Shown: one piece after another, positions 1 to 9,212 of the stretch
Numbering within the stretch: position 1 is the first letter of the stretch
Layout of the letters: every line of letters starts with the position of its first letter
NCBI RefSeq assembly: GCF_002811245.1
Contig: NZ_NIVQ01000029.1
Coordinates: 1-33,552 of the forward strand
Direction of reading: 5' to 3'
Length of the DNA: 33,552 nucleotides
Source of the DNA: Vibrio salilacus
Lineage (GTDB): Bacteria; Pseudomonadota; Gammaproteobacteria; Enterobacterales; Vibrionaceae
Made by a program: the position numbers and the translations under genes
The notes under the pieces: generated by a model
What the model was told of the DNA's origin: nothing
Databases searched by the model: none
The model's input: the letters and a program-made list of their open reading frames with translations, nothing else

Positions 1-60
1 CTAAGCAATAACCTATTGGATTGTCATCAACGAGTGCCCACACAGATTGATAGGTTTATA

Positions 61-72
61 TTGTTAAAGAGC
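61..72 (-). promoter_or_regulatory. boxA antitermination element
   Basis: The minus strand reads GCTCTTTAACAA, the boxA bound by NusB/NusE that makes rRNA transcription resistant to Rho. It lies about 35 nt into the P2 transcript, as expected. Confidence 0.8.
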
Positions 73-82
73 GTTCTTCTTT

Positions 83-96
83 GTGACTCATGTCAC
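83..96 (-). promoter_or_regulatory. boxB-like hairpin of the rrn antitermination region
   Basis: A perfect 5-bp inverted repeat, GTGAC with a four-base loop and GTCAC, lies between P2 and boxA, the position of the boxB hairpin in E. coli rrn leaders. At the DNA level the same bases read TGTGA-N6-TCACT (82-97), nine of ten bases of a CRP half-site pair, which may be coincidence. Confidence 0.5.
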
Positions 97-112
97 TTCG
101 GAAGAGGCAGCC

Positions 113-140
113 ATTCTAGCGATTCAGATTAAAGTGTCAA
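113..140 (-). promoter_or_regulatory. rrn P2 promoter
   Basis: A consensus TTGACA (135-140) and TAGAAT (113-118) lie on the minus strand with a 16-bp spacer, about 130 bp downstream of P1. This tandem P1/P2 spacing is typical of rrn operons in enteric bacteria and vibrios. The start site should be close to base 106. Confidence 0.8.
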
Positions 141-250
141 ACACTTTTTGAATTTTTTCTTTCTAACGTATTGTTTCGAAAGTTTACTAGTATTGGCTTT
201 ACTGAAACTTGCCGGAAGCCTTGTGGCGTCTGCCGTGTCAGTGGATGCGC

Positions 251-310
251 ATTATAGGGAGTTGAGATTTAAGCGCAAGCCCTTTCTTGAAAAAAAATCA
301 AAAAAATGAG
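251..310 (-). promoter_or_regulatory. rrn P1 promoter with A/T-rich UP-like element
   Basis: On the minus strand a TTGCGC -35 hexamer (273-278) and a perfect TATAAT -10 (251-256) are separated by 16 bp. The discriminator that follows begins GCGC, a GC-rich type expected for stringently controlled rRNA promoters. Immediately upstream, at 279-308, is a run of T and A on the transcribed sense that would serve as an UP element; a Fis site is possible but not distinct. Initiation should fall near 244. Confidence 0.8.
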
Positions 311-340
311 CGTTCGTAGAAATTGTGTGCAAAGAGACAT

Positions 341-366
341 AAAAAGGGAGCAAAACGCTCCCTTTT
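341..366 (-). terminator. Rho-independent terminator after fre
   Basis: GGGAGC/GCTCCC stem with a short loop flanked by A and T runs on both sides, so it can work in both directions. It lies 20 bp past the fre stop codon and separates that operon from the rrn promoters that point the same way. Confidence 0.8.
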
Positions 367-385
367 TCGTCACTTTCAGCGCGCT

Positions 386-1099
386 TTAGATAAAAGCATA
401 AGCATCAGCAAACATTCTTTCTGCCAGTGCGTTCTTATGTAAAGTGAACTGCTCGCGCGCAGCACCCGCCATATCAAAACGACCAGCAATATAGATGTCG
501 TATTCAGCTAGCGAGTCAAAGTCTTGATCAATCGCCTGTAATACATTGCCCACCTTACCTAACCAACCCTCGGGTGCTTGCTCAATCACTGGAATGAAAT
601 GGACATTAGCATGCTGCTCAGCGATTTGTTCTAACTCTTGCTGAGCATAAAGCTGACGTTCATCGCGACCGCCCCAATAAAGGTGGATTTCGTTCGTCAA
701 GTTTTGAGCAATACAATGATCTAAAATAGAACGAACATAACTAAACCCAGTGCCACCAGCAATCAGCAACAAAGGACGCTCACTCTCTTGTTTTAACCAA
801 GCGTCACCGTGTGGCGCATCAATAGTAATCTCACTGCCACTTTCTAGCGCAGTTTTCATCGCTTCGACAACTTCATGCGCATAAGCATTATGTTCTGCGG
901 CGCCGATATGCAGCTCTAGCTCACCTTGATGACGACAAGGGCTACTCGCGATCGAGAATGGTCGCTTATCTTTTTCTCCCATTACTACCATTAGGTACTG
1001 GCCTGCTTTAAAGCTCATTGAACTTTGAGGGTGCAATAGGATTTGGTAAGTATTGCAAGCCAAGGGCTGAATTGACTTTACTTTACATTGAATAGTCAT
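386..1099 (-). CDS. fre: NAD(P)H-flavin reductase Fre
   Basis: The 237-residue product matches Fre (about 233 residues in E. coli), a soluble enzyme that reduces free FMN or FAD with NAD(P)H and releases the reduced flavin. Visible features are the flavin-binding block [10 protein letters not shown] (about residues 45-54), the nucleotide-binding block [14 protein letters not shown] (about 113-126) and [11 protein letters not shown] (about 141-151). An AGAGGA ribosome site sits 5-6 nt before the ATG. It is the last gene of a ubiD-ferredoxin-fre operon, 14 bp after the ferredoxin stop, and is followed by a terminator. LuxG of luminous vibrios is a close relative, but there are no lux genes here and the ubiD neighbourhood favours Fre. 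Reduced FMN made by Fre could feed prenyl-FMN synthesis for UbiD, which is inference. Confidence 0.93.
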   Translation of the reverse strand: MTIQCKVKSIQPLACNTYQILLHPQSSMSFKAGQYLMVVMGEKDKRPFSIASSPCRHQGELELHIGAAEHNAYAHEVVEAMKTALESGSEITIDAPHGDAWLKQESERPLLLIAGGTGFSYVRSILDHCIAQNLTNEIHLYWGGRDERQLYAQQELEQIAEQHANVHFIPVIEQAPEGWLGKVGNVLQAIDQDFDSLAEYDIYIAGRFDMAGAAREQFTLHKNALAERMFADAYAFI

Positions 1100-1113
1100 G
1101 GTGTTCCTCTAAC

Positions 1114-1383
1114 TTACTCTTCCAGAGTAAGGACTAATTTACTTTCTGCGAAGGCTTGGCAAGCAAATATCCAACCTTGTTGTTGCTCTTTATCGGTGAG
1201 CATAGGTTCAAGGTGATAAGAGACTGTCCCTTCTAGTTTACGACACAAACAGGCAGCGCACGCACCAACCTGGCAGCGGTGAGGAAAGCGAATATTATTG
1301 TTGAGCGCAGCTTCCAACACCGTTTGTCCATCTTGCACTTCAAAATGTATGTTATGAGGCAACAAGAGAACACGATGGCTCAT
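1114..1383 (-). CDS. plant-type 2Fe-2S ferredoxin-like protein
   Basis: This 89-residue protein has the cysteine pattern of a [2Fe-2S] ferredoxin: C37-x4-C42-x2-C45 and C75, with the family's GACAAC-type loop. It has no signal peptide and should carry single electrons in the cytoplasm. Its ATG overlaps the ubiD stop codon in an ATGA, which implies translational coupling, and fre begins 14 bp further on. Larger oxidoreductases often carry this domain fused to a Fre-like flavin and NAD(P)H-binding module. Here the two are separate, adjacent genes, so Fre or a related reductase is a plausible partner. The electron acceptor is unknown. An extra cysteine (C47) lies beside the cluster loop. Confidence 0.85.
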   Translation of the reverse strand: MSHRVLLLPHNIHFEVQDGQTVLEAALNNNIRFPHRCQVGACAACLCRKLEGTVSYHLEPMLTDKEQQQGWIFACQAFAESKLVLTLEE

Positions 1384-3236
1384 AGGATACCCAACTTATT
1401 CCAGAACGCATCGACTTTCGCAACAAGTTGCGGATCTTTGCTAATTGGTGTGCCCCATTCGCGAGTCACCTCCTCCCCTTGTACTTTATTAGTCGCATCC
1501 AGAATCAACCTTGATGGCAAAGACTCACTACCACTGACACGTTTCGTATCGCGCGCCGGGTCCATGCGAGTGGTGATAGCCCAAATAACGTCGTTCCAAT
1601 CACGAGCATTGACATCATGGTCACACATCACGATAAATTTCGGTAAACCGTGTTCACTTAACCACGCCTCCACTTTCTCAGCTAATGCTTGTGATTCACC
1701 TGCAGCTTGCTTATCCATCGTCACTACGGCAAAGCGATTATTAATCACACTGTCAGGGAGATAGATATCTATCACTTGCGGATTACTGCGGATAAACTCG
1801 TCCAACTGTTGCTGATTAAGTTTCGGGCAAACGCTATTACTGTGTTCACTCTCTGGTTGTTCTGCTTGCCATTTCACGGTGGCATCCAAGCCCATTTTTG
1901 AGCCGAGCCCAGCCACTGGCGAAGCAAAATCCAATGAGTCGATAGGCGTATTATCAATGAACAGCGCATCTCTAACTGGATCCATATGCTCTGTCATTGC
2001 TTTCACCACTTGATTCCAATCACGGGCATCAACGGTTTCATCACAAACAATGACAAACTTGGTGTACATAAACTGCCGTAAAAACGACCACACGCCCATC
2101 ATCACTCGTTTTGCATGCCCAGGGTATTGCTTCTTCATCGTCACAACTGCCATACGATACGAGCAACCTTCTGGCGGGAGATAGAAGTCTTCAATCTCAG
2201 GGAATTGTTTTTGTAAGATAGGTACAAACACTTCATTGAGTGCAACACCCAATACGGCAGGCTCATCAGGCGGACGCCCGGTATAAGTACTGTGGTAAAT
2301 AGGGTCTTTACGCATGGTGATGTGCGTGATGGTAAATACGTGATGCTTTTCTTTTTCGTTATAGTAACCCGTATGATCGCCATATGGACCTTCATCCGCG
2401 AACTCGTTTGGATCAATATAACCTTCCATAACAATTTCAGCACTGGCGGGGACATCAAGATCATTACTGAGTGATTTAATCACCTCTGTTTTACTGCCAC
2501 GCAATAATCCAGCAAACGCGTATTCGGACAGAGTATCCGGCACGGGCGTGACTGCCCCTAAAATAGTGGCCGGGTCGGCACCAAATGCGACCGATACAGG
2601 GAAAGGTTGCCCAGGATGCATTTCGATCCAGTCACGTAAATCAAGTGCGCCTCCTCGATGAGCAAGCCAGCGCATAATAATTTTATTTTTGGCGATTTTT
2701 TGTTGGCGGTAAATGCCCAAGTTTTGCCGCTTCTTGTTCGGCCCCTTAGTGACGGTTAACCCCCAAGTCAGCAATGGCGCTACGTCTTCCGACCAACAAC
2801 TCATAACCGGAATCTTGTCTAAGTCAACCTCTGCACCTTGCCAGACGACCTCTTGGCACGGCGCTTTACGTAAGCGCTTGGCAGGCATATTAAGAACTTG
2901 CTTAAACACTGGTAGCTTATCGAGTGCATCTTTGAACCCTTTGGGCGGCTCAGGTTCTTTTAGATAGGCGAGTAATTTCCCCACCTCTCTGAGCTGTTTA
3001 ACCTCATCTCGCCCCATCCCCATCGCAACACGTTCGGGGGTACCAAACAAGTTAGTTAACACTGGCATGTCATAGCCAACTGGGTTTTCAAATAACAACG
3101 CAGGACCACCAGCACGCAAAGTGCGATCGCTGATCTCTGTCATTTCGTAGTTGGGATCAACAGGGTGAACGATACGTTTCAGCTTACCTTGTTGCTCTAG
3201 ATGGGCGATAAAATCGCGTAAATCCTTAAAAATCAT
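1380..3236 (-). CDS. ubiD: 4-hydroxy-3-polyprenylbenzoate decarboxylase UbiD, long form with duplicated C-terminal region
   Basis: UbiD removes the carboxyl group from the prenylated ring in ubiquinone synthesis, using prenylated FMN and a metal ion. Residues 1 to about 456 follow E. coli UbiD nearly block for block, including QNLGIYRQQ (171-179), RWLAHRGG (189-196), [12 protein letters not shown] (236-247) and [11 protein letters not shown] (282-292). The product is 618 residues against about 497 in E. coli. The extra length is a second, diverged copy of the C-terminal region: FYLP...RMAVVTM...ARDW...MDP...LDAT (344-456) recurs as IYLP...RFAVVTM...ARDW...MDP...LDAT (485-585). The start was placed at the ATG of MIFKDLRDF, preceded by TTAGG. 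An upstream ATG in frame would add 14 residues without matching the family. A TATACT -10 at 3269-3274 may serve the operon. Confidence 0.93.
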   Translation of the reverse strand: MIFKDLRDFIAHLEQQGKLKRIVHPVDPNYEMTEISDRTLRAGGPALLFENPVGYDMPVLTNLFGTPERVAMGMGRDEVKQLREVGKLLAYLKEPEPPKGFKDALDKLPVFKQVLNMPAKRLRKAPCQEVVWQGAEVDLDKIPVMSCWSEDVAPLLTWGLTVTKGPNKKRQNLGIYRQQKIAKNKIIMRWLAHRGGALDLRDWIEMHPGQPFPVSVAFGADPATILGAVTPVPDTLSEYAFAGLLRGSKTEVIKSLSNDLDVPASAEIVMEGYIDPNEFADEGPYGDHTGYYNEKEKHHVFTITHITMRKDPIYHSTYTGRPPDEPAVLGVALNEVFVPILQKQFPEIEDFYLPPEGCSYRMAVVTMKKQYPGHAKRVMMGVWSFLRQFMYTKFVIVCDETVDARDWNQVVKAMTEHMDPVRDALFIDNTPIDSLDFASPVAGLGSKMGLDATVKWQAEQPESEHSNSVCPKLNQQQLDEFIRSNPQVIDIYLPDSVINNRFAVVTMDKQAAGESQALAEKVEAWLSEHGLPKFIVMCDHDVNARDWNDVIWAITTRMDPARDTKRVSGSESLPSRLILDATNKVQGEEVTREWGTPISKDPQLVAKVDAFWNKLGIL

Positions 3237-3282
3237 AGACCTAATTATCGGCTGGTTAATCTGCAGGCAGTATAACAAAAAC

Positions 3283-3307
3283 AGGGTTCGACTGAGCCCT
3301 CTTTTTT
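3283..3307 (-). terminator. probable bidirectional terminator between the exported-protein gene and ubiD
   Basis: AGGGCTC and GAACCCT pair with one mismatch around a four-base loop (3283-3300). A-rich bases on the left give a U-run for minus-strand transcription, and TCTTTTTT follows on the right. It would end the transcript of the gene at 3329-4324 before ubiD. Confidence 0.6.
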
Positions 3308-3328
3308 ATGAGCTTATACTCAGCGCCA

Positions 3329-4324
3329 CTACTGGCCGATCACACTGTTTATCGCATGACGATTCACTTGTTGATTGGTACTGACTAACTCTCGTAACCA
3401 AGATGAATGACCGTGTAACACTAGCTCCCCAGCGATAAAGCGAGTCTCATCAGGCCCAGACATTTTACTGATCAAAAATTGCTTCACTTGATCGGACATT
3501 GGACGCACTTTGGTCAGCTCACTGATCGCGCGCTGTTTTAAACTCGGGTTACGTGCGGCGGCGATCACTTGGTTAAGAGAAAACACATCGCCAGCTTGCG
3601 CTAAGCGAACGAGCTCTTGCTCACTGTGAAAGTCGGCTTTCATTAACCACAACAATTTATAAATGTGCGGATCTTGGCTGACTTGTGCCAAATGCACCAT
3701 CACTTGTGATGATGGAAGCCAGCTCGTCACGGACTCTTGAGTGAGTTGCTCAGCTAATTGGGTAACCGCTTGTGGGGATAAACTGTCGAGCTCTCGAATC
3801 AACAACGATTCGCGAGTTTGAATCTGATAATCACTACCCGATAACCATTCTTTGAGCACCAACTCTCCTCGTTCAGCAGCAAACACAAAGCCCAAGGTTG
3901 ACTGATCTTGATGCCACCGCTTCAACAAACGATTAGCAATAGCAGAGTAATTAAAGGCAGGAACCGTGAACTCATAGCCATCTCCTCGCTCGAGTACTTG
4001 ATAAGTTGGAACCCGATTTTTTTGCTGCTCGACAAATAGCGCCAGCTGAGGAGTCAGGATCAGTTGCTGATCTTCGATTTTTTTCAGCAGTAGAAAACGC
4101 ACAACTTCTTGCACGGGCAACGCGAGTCGATTTAAAGCGAAATTAAGCCCATCAACATCATCTTCGATAGCGTATTGCAGTAGTTGTGCGACTTTATCGT
4201 GTACTTGCGGCTCTTGCAGCCATTGTTCAACCCGCTGCGACTGCATCTCGGTAGCAGTCGCACTATGCGCGCCCAACAATAATAGGCTGGATAGGAGTAG
4301 CGACGACAACATTCCTTGTTGCAT
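3329..4324 (-). CDS. exported protein of unknown function, helix-rich
   Basis: The 331-residue product begins with a clear Sec signal peptide (a long leucine/serine-rich core followed by HSATATE, probable cleavage near residue 25), so it should be periplasmic or surface-bound. The start at 4324 was chosen because AAGGAGG lies 5 nt upstream; a longer in-frame reading adds 18 residues with no ribosome site. The mature part looks almost entirely alpha-helical, with repeated short hydrophobic helices (about residues 150-330) resembling HEAT-type repeats. No catalytic motif was seen and I do not recognise the family. It lies between rho and ubiD on the same strand, but terminators on both sides suggest its own transcript. 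A possible promoter is TTGCAT-17-CACAAT in the 56 bp upstream. Confidence 0.75.
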   Translation of the reverse strand: MQQGMLSSLLLSSLLLLGAHSATATEMQSQRVEQWLQEPQVHDKVAQLLQYAIEDDVDGLNFALNRLALPVQEVVRFLLLKKIEDQQLILTPQLALFVEQQKNRVPTYQVLERGDGYEFTVPAFNYSAIANRLLKRWHQDQSTLGFVFAAERGELVLKEWLSGSDYQIQTRESLLIRELDSLSPQAVTQLAEQLTQESVTSWLPSSQVMVHLAQVSQDPHIYKLLWLMKADFHSEQELVRLAQAGDVFSLNQVIAAARNPSLKQRAISELTKVRPMSDQVKQFLISKMSGPDETRFIAGELVLHGHSSWLRELVSTNQQVNRHAINSVIGQ

Positions 4325-4380
4325 GTTAACCTCCTTGTAACAATTTTTTATTGTGCTCGCTCCAAACCGATAATGCAAAC

Positions 4381-4413
4381 AAAAACGCCACCGCTTTTAG
4401 CGGTGGCGTTTTT
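4381..4413 (-). terminator. rho terminator
   Basis: ACGCCACCGCT and its complement form an 11-bp GC-rich stem with a short loop and T-run, 20 bp after the rho stop codon. A-rich sequence on the other side makes it potentially bidirectional. Confidence 0.85.
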
Positions 4414-4433
4414 GTTAAAGCAGTAAGCAAAGA

Positions 4434-5693
4434 CTACTGACGGCGCATTGCGTCAAAGAATTCATCGTTAGTCTTGGTCATTGCCAATTTGTCGATAAGA
4501 AATTCCATGGCATCGCTTTCGCCCATAGGGTGAACGATTTTACGCAGAATCCACATTTTTTGTAGTTCATCAGCTTTGGTGAGAAGCTCTTCGCGACGAG
4601 TACCAGAGCGGTTAAAGTCAATGGCAGGGAAAACACGTTTCTCCGCAATTTTACGGTTAAGGTGCAGTTCCATGTTGCCTGTACCTTTAAATTCTTCGTA
4701 GATAACTTCATCCATCTTAGAGCCTGTATCAACAAGCGCTGTGGCGATGATCGTCAGGCTGCCGCCCTCTTCGACATTACGTGCTGCACCGAAGAAACGC
4801 TTAGGACGATGCAGAGCGTTAGCATCAACACCGCCAGTAAGAACTTTACCTGATGAAGGCACAACGGTGTTGTAAGCACGTGCTAGACGCGTGATAGAAT
4901 CAAGTAGGATAACCACATCTTTCTTATGCTCAACCAAGCGCTTGGCTTTCTCGATAACCATTTCAGCCACTTGTACGTGACGTGACGCTGGCTCATCGAA
5001 GGTAGAGGCAATCACTTCGCCTTTCACTAGGCGCTGCATTTCAGTTACTTCTTCCGGACGTTCGTCGATAAGAAGCACCATTAACACGCACTCAGGATGT
5101 TTGTAGGCAATGCTTTGTGCAATATTTTGCAGCAGCATAGTTTTACCCGCTTTCGGCGGCGCTACAATCAGACCACGCTGGCCTTTACCTATCGGAGATG
5201 CTAGGTCTAAAACACGAGCGGTAATGTCTTCTGTTGAACCGTTGCCACGCTCCATCACCATACGCTCGTTGGCGTGCAGCGGCGTCAAGTTTTCAAATAA
5301 AATCTTGTTACGCGCGTTATCTGGCTTATCATCATTAACGGTATTGACTTTAAGTAAAGCAAAGTATCGCTCACCATCTTTTGGCGGACGAATCTTACCG
5401 GCAATTGAGTCACCTGTACGTAGATTGAAGCGACGGATCTGACTTGGAGAAACGTATATATCATCTGGGCCTGCTAAGTATGAGCAGTCTGCGCTACGTA
5501 AGAAACCAAAGCCGTCTTGAAGTATTTCCAGAACCCCGTCGCCAAAAATATCTTCACCACTTTTTGCGTGCGCTTTAAGTATGGCGAAGATGATGTCTTG
5601 CTTTCTTAGACGTGCTAGGTTTTCAAGGCCTAAGCTTTCGCCAAGTTTGACAAGATCAGACACAGGTCTGTTCTTCAGTTCTGTTAGATTCAT
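4434..5693 (-). CDS. rho: transcription termination factor Rho
   Basis: The 419-residue product is the same length as E. coli Rho and nearly identical along its whole length. Rho is a hexameric RNA-dependent ATPase that releases RNA polymerase from untranslated transcripts. The N-terminal helical part and RNA-binding cold-shock-like domain (to about residue 130, with FGFLRS and [13 protein letters not shown]) are followed by the ATPase core with Walker [10 protein letters not shown] (about 180-188), [10 protein letters not shown] and [14 protein letters not shown]. The start is the ATG of MNLTELKN. The frame stays open for 25 codons upstream, but these do not match the family. The leader of more than 100 nt could carry the autoregulatory attenuation known for E. 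coli rho. No strong ribosome site is seen. Confidence 0.98.
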   Translation of the reverse strand: MNLTELKNRPVSDLVKLGESLGLENLARLRKQDIIFAILKAHAKSGEDIFGDGVLEILQDGFGFLRSADCSYLAGPDDIYVSPSQIRRFNLRTGDSIAGKIRPPKDGERYFALLKVNTVNDDKPDNARNKILFENLTPLHANERMVMERGNGSTEDITARVLDLASPIGKGQRGLIVAPPKAGKTMLLQNIAQSIAYKHPECVLMVLLIDERPEEVTEMQRLVKGEVIASTFDEPASRHVQVAEMVIEKAKRLVEHKKDVVILLDSITRLARAYNTVVPSSGKVLTGGVDANALHRPKRFFGAARNVEEGGSLTIIATALVDTGSKMDEVIYEEFKGTGNMELHLNRKIAEKRVFPAIDFNRSGTRREELLTKADELQKMWILRKIVHPMGESDAMEFLIDKLAMTKTNDEFFDAMRRQ

Positions 5694-5852
5694 GGTGTTA
5701 GATACTTGTTTAGTCAAAATAGGATCTGTTTTTTTGGTTAAGATGAATTTGGTCACAGGATCGACCAAGAAGAGATTCTTGTTTAATTAACGTGCGATAA
5801 ATTATCACTAAATACTAGCCTAGTCTAGATTTTGTTGATGTTCAAAAACAAA

Positions 5853-5878
5853 ACCGTGCATTAAGTATAATGCACGGT
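5853..5878 (-). terminator. trxA terminator
   Basis: A perfect 11-bp stem (ACCGTGCATTA and complement) with a four-base loop is followed on the minus strand by TTTTGTTTTTG. It lies 17 bp beyond the trxA stop and separates trxA from rho. Confidence 0.85.
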
Positions 5879-5895
5879 CTTATTTATTTACCGGA

Positions 5896-6222
5896 TTATA
5901 GATTAGCGTCTAAAAACTCTTTAAGTTGAGTTTTCGACAGCGCACCTACTTTAGTCGCTGCTACGTTACCGTCTTTGAAAAGCAGCAACGTTGGAATACC
6001 ACGGATACCAAACTTAGGTGGAGTACCTGCGTTTTGGTCGATATTTAATTTACCGATAGTGAGTTTGCCTTGGTACTCATCAGCGATTTCGTCCAAAATT
6101 GGCGCGATCATTTTACAAGGACCACACCATTCTGCCCAAAAATCGACAAGAACTGGGCCTGCAGCATTAATCACATCGTTATCAAAACCGTCATCAGTTA
6201 GCTGCAAAATCTTATCACTCAT
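5896..6222 (-). CDS. trxA: thioredoxin 1
   Basis: This 108-residue protein is a standard thioredoxin, a cytoplasmic disulfide reductase that supplies electrons to ribonucleotide reductase and others, recycled by thioredoxin reductase. The active site WCGPC is at residues 32-36, and the cis-proline loop [10 protein letters not shown] is present. The start is the ATG of MSDKILQL, with GGAG 6 nt upstream; a four-residue upstream extension has no support. It is transcribed divergently from rhlB and lies upstream of rho, the trxA-rho order also found in E. coli. Confidence 0.97.
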   Translation of the reverse strand: MSDKILQLTDDGFDNDVINAAGPVLVDFWAEWCGPCKMIAPILDEIADEYQGKLTIGKLNIDQNAGTPPKFGIRGIPTLLLFKDGNVAATKVGALSKTQLKEFLDANL

Positions 6223-6334
6223 CTTCCACTCCAATGTGTTTTTTCGGAACTGGTTGGATGATAACCAGCATTTAGATGCCCTATTGGAATGTATTTACTT
6301 TCGTATTGCAAGCTTAAGCTGATATTCTATAGTG

Positions 6335-7636
6335 ATGAAAAAGACGCATATCACAGAGCAAAAGTTCGCCGATTTGAGTTTACACCCTCAAATCATTGAA
6401 GGTTTGGAGAAAAAAGGGTTCGAATTTTGTACCCCTATCCAAGCGTTGGCGTTGCCGGTACTGCTCACCGGCCAAGACATTGCAGGACAAGCCCAAACGG
6501 GCACAGGTAAGACTCTCGCTTTCCTGACTGCTACTTTTAACCACTTACTGACTCACGACGAACCTGAAGGTCGTAAACCAAATCAACCGCGTGCCATCAT
6601 TATGGCACCGACGCGTGAATTGGCGATCCAGATCTACAACGATGCAGAGCCACTCATCGCCAGCACTGGGATTAAAGCGGCACTAGCTTACGGTGGCGAA
6701 AGCTACGACAAGCAACTGGGCAAGCTTGAACAAGGTGTTGATGTCCTGATTGGCACTACTGGCCGTATTATCGATTTCTACAAGCAGAAAGTTTTTAACC
6801 TCAATAACATTCAAGCGGTAGTGCTTGATGAAGCCGATCGCATGTTTGATCTTGGTTTTATTAAGGATATTCGCTTTTTGTTCCGTCGCATGCCTGAACC
6901 AAAAGAGCGTTTGAACATGCTGTTTTCAGCGACGCTATCTTACCGCGTACAAGAGCTTGCTTTTGAACACATGCACAACCCTGAGCATGTGGTGGTTGAA
7001 CCTGACCAAAAAACCGGCCATCGCATTCAAGAAGAACTGTTCTACCCATCTAACGAGCACAAGATGGCACTACTACAGACTCTAATTGAAGAAGAGTGGC
7101 CAGATCGCGCGATCATCTTTGCCAATACCAAACATAAATGTGAATCAGTTTGGGGCCACCTTGCTGCTGATGGCCATCGTGTTGGTTTGCTAACTGGCGA
7201 TGTTCCGCAGAAAAAACGTGAGCGTATCCTAGAGCAATTCACTAAAGGTGAAGTAGATATTTTGGTGGCAACCGATGTCGCAGCGCGCGGTCTGCATATC
7301 CCACAGGTAACACACGTATTTAACTTTGATCTGCCTGATGATTGCGAAGATTACGTCCACCGTATTGGCCGTACTGGTCGCGCTGGTGAAAGCGGTCTTT
7401 CGCTCAGCTTTGCGTGTGAAGATTACGCGGTTAACTTGCCACCGATTGAAGAGTACATTGAGCATAGCATTCCCGTTTCCGACTACGACCCAAGCGCCCT
7501 GATCCAAGATCTACCAGCGCCAGTTCGTCTGCGTTCAAACCGTCCGCAGCAGCGTCGCACCAATACTGGGGGCTCTCGTTCAGGTAACCGTCGCCAAAAC
7601 AACCGCTCTCGCCCACGTCAGCAAAAGGATTCGTAA
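6335..7636 (+). CDS. rhlB: ATP-dependent RNA helicase RhlB (DEAD-box)
   Basis: RhlB unwinds structured RNA for the RNA degradosome, where it binds RNase E. The 433-residue protein shows the full motif series: Q motif (F31 to Q36), Walker A AQTGTGKT (53-60), PTRELA (92-97), DEAD (165-168), SAT, and RIGRTGRAG near residue 350. The C-terminal tail after about residue 395 is rich in Arg, Asn and Gln, as in other RhlB proteins. A GTG lies directly before the chosen [14 protein letters not shown] is the usual family start. No good ribosome site is visible. gppA begins 7 bp after the stop, so the two form an operon as in E. coli. Confidence 0.96.
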   Translation: MKKTHITEQKFADLSLHPQIIEGLEKKGFEFCTPIQALALPVLLTGQDIAGQAQTGTGKTLAFLTATFNHLLTHDEPEGRKPNQPRAIIMAPTRELAIQIYNDAEPLIASTGIKAALAYGGESYDKQLGKLEQGVDVLIGTTGRIIDFYKQKVFNLNNIQAVVLDEADRMFDLGFIKDIRFLFRRMPEPKERLNMLFSATLSYRVQELAFEHMHNPEHVVVEPDQKTGHRIQEELFYPSNEHKMALLQTLIEEEWPDRAIIFANTKHKCESVWGHLAADGHRVGLLTGDVPQKKRERILEQFTKGEVDILVATDVAARGLHIPQVTHVFNFDLPDDCEDYVHRIGRTGRAGESGLSLSFACEDYAVNLPPIEEYIEHSIPVSDYDPSALIQDLPAPVRLRSNRPQQRRTNTGGSRSGNRRQNNRSRPRQQKDS

Positions 7637-7643
7637 GTCGTCT

Positions 7644-9134
7644 ATGAGCCAAGCAGTTTCATCTCCGCTATACGCCGCCATCGACCTCGGGTCGAACAGT
7701 TTTCATATGCTCGTGGTGCGTCATATTGATGGCAGCGTTCAGACCATGGCGAAAATTAAGCGCAAAGTGCGTCTTGCCGCTGGTTTAGACGAAACGAACG
7801 CGTTAAACCATGAAGCAATGCAACGCGGTTGGGACTGCTTGAGTTTATTTGCCGAACGGCTGCAAGATATCCCGACGGAAAATATCCGCATCGTCGGTAC
7901 CGCAACCCTGCGTACTGCAACCAACGTGGCTATTTTCCTCAATAAAGCCAACCAAATTTTAGGCCACAAGATTGACGTGATCAGCGGTGAAGAAGAAGCG
8001 GCAACCATCTACAAAGGTGTTGCGCATACTTCTGGCGGCAGCGGTCGTCGACTGGTGGTCGATATTGGTGGCGCCAGTACCGAACTCATCATTGGCCAAG
8101 GCTTTGAAGCTAAGGCCCTAACCAGCTTAAAGATGGGTTGTGTGACTTGGTTAGAACGTCACTTTAAAGACCGTCAACTCACAGTGACCAATTTCAACAA
8201 CGCCATTTTGGCCGCTAAGCAAACGCTTGAACCCATTTTAGAGCAGTACACAAACATTGGTTGGGATGTCTGTGTCGGTGCCTCTGGTACGGTTCAAGCA
8301 CTGCAAGAAATTATGTTGGCGCAAGGTATGGATGAGGTCATCACCCATACTAAATTGAAACGTCTACAAAAACAGGCCATGCGAGCAGACCATCTTGAAG
8401 AGCTTGAAATTGAAGGTTTGACGTTAGAGCGTGCCTTAGTGTTTCCAAGTGGCTTGTCGATTCTCATTGCGATTTTCGAATTACTTGAGATTGATTCAAT
8501 GACCTTGGCTGGCGGCGCATTACGTGAAGGTCTGGTGTACGAGATGGTCGACGAGCTCAAGCAAGACGATATTCGTGCGCGTACCATTACCAGCATCCAG
8601 AGCCGTTATCAGATTGATCGCGCTTATGGTGATCAGGTGGCGACATTAGCTCGTTCATTATTGAGCCAATGCCAACCCAACTGGGTTGCCGAAGAGCAAG
8701 GTAAAATACTCCTAGAAACGGCGGCGAAGCTACATGAGATTGGTTTAACCATCGATTTCAAGAAAGGTGGTGAGCACAGTGCGTATTTGCTACAAAGCCT
8801 AGATTTACCAGGCTATACCTTAGCTCAAAAGCACCTACTGGGTGAGATTGCGCGCCGCTACCGTGAACAACTGACCTCACTGCCTGAGCAGCATGCTATT
8901 TCTGGAGCAAGCGCTAAACGCGTGTTGCGTCTATTGCGCCTTGCGGTATTGCTGACCCATCGCCGTAATCCCGCCCTTGAGCCAGTAATAAGTATAGCAT
9001 CACAAGAAGACAACCTCGTTCTAACCATTGATGCACAGTGGCTAGAAGCTAATCCTCTAACGGCCGCCGAGCTGGAAATCGAAGCTAACCGTCAAAGTGA
9101 TATTGGTTGGCCTCTGACCGTGATCGCGCAGTAA
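7644..9134 (+). CDS. gppA: guanosine pentaphosphate phosphatase / exopolyphosphatase family protein GppA
   Basis: GppA converts pppGpp to ppGpp and can degrade polyphosphate, linking it to the stringent response. The 496-residue product shows the ASKHA-fold signatures of the Ppx/GppA family: [11 protein letters not shown] (about 15-25), SGEEEA near 115, [12 protein letters not shown] near 137 and the GASGTVQAL block. These are followed by an HD-like C-terminal helical domain ([11 protein letters not shown] and HSAYLLQS). An AAGGA ribosome site lies inside the end of rhlB. The family also contains Ppx; the length near 495 and position behind rhlB favour GppA. Confidence 0.93.
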   Translation: MSQAVSSPLYAAIDLGSNSFHMLVVRHIDGSVQTMAKIKRKVRLAAGLDETNALNHEAMQRGWDCLSLFAERLQDIPTENIRIVGTATLRTATNVAIFLNKANQILGHKIDVISGEEEAATIYKGVAHTSGGSGRRLVVDIGGASTELIIGQGFEAKALTSLKMGCVTWLERHFKDRQLTVTNFNNAILAAKQTLEPILEQYTNIGWDVCVGASGTVQALQEIMLAQGMDEVITHTKLKRLQKQAMRADHLEELEIEGLTLERALVFPSGLSILIAIFELLEIDSMTLAGGALREGLVYEMVDELKQDDIRARTITSIQSRYQIDRAYGDQVATLARSLLSQCQPNWVAEEQGKILLETAAKLHEIGLTIDFKKGGEHSAYLLQSLDLPGYTLAQKHLLGEIARRYREQLTSLPEQHAISGASAKRVLRLLRLAVLLTHRRNPALEPVISIASQEDNLVLTIDAQWLEANPLTAAELEIEANRQSDIGWPLTVIAQ

Positions 9135-9153
9135 TCATCCATGTTAAAAAACA

Positions 9154-9187
9154 AAAAGCCCGAGGGTGATGACGCCTCGGGCTTTTT
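9154..9187. terminator. bidirectional terminator between gppA and yhhQ
   Basis: AAAGCCCGAGG and its complement enclose a short loop, with an A-run to the left and T-run to the right. It lies between two convergent genes and can end both transcripts. Confidence 0.88.
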
Positions 9188-9212
9188 TATTCGTTCAATG
9201 CTGTCAACGTGG

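Larger units (their letters stand above)
1..245 (-). other. 5' leader of a ribosomal RNA operon (16S gene lies beyond the left edge)
   Basis: Read on the minus strand, this stretch follows the plan of a gammaproteobacterial rrn leader: transcription start after P1, then P2, a boxB-like hairpin, boxA at 61-72, and a block GTGTGGGCACTCG (complement of 31-43) that also follows boxA in the E. coli leader. The 16S rRNA itself is not in the window and should begin to the left of base 1. The assignment rests on several ordered elements matching the known E. coli leader, so the identity is quite secure. The exact leader ends are inferred. Confidence 0.85.

Noticed and set aside
82..97. CRP site (TGTGA-N6-TCACT)
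   Set aside because: Its position between P2 and boxA matches the boxB hairpin of rrn leaders, which explains the symmetry. It is kept only as a remark.
386..1099. LuxG instead of Fre
   Set aside because: There are no lux genes nearby and the ubiD neighbourhood is that of Fre.
1279..1764. 161-codon plus-strand frame opposite ubiD and the ferredoxin gene
   Set aside because: It is antisense to well-supported genes, lacks a ribosome site and recognisable protein features, and shows the composition expected of a shadow frame.
5694..5768. In-frame 25-codon extension upstream of rho
   Set aside because: The next 419 residues match Rho from MNLTELKN exactly, and the extension has no family match and no ribosome site. 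It is read as leader.
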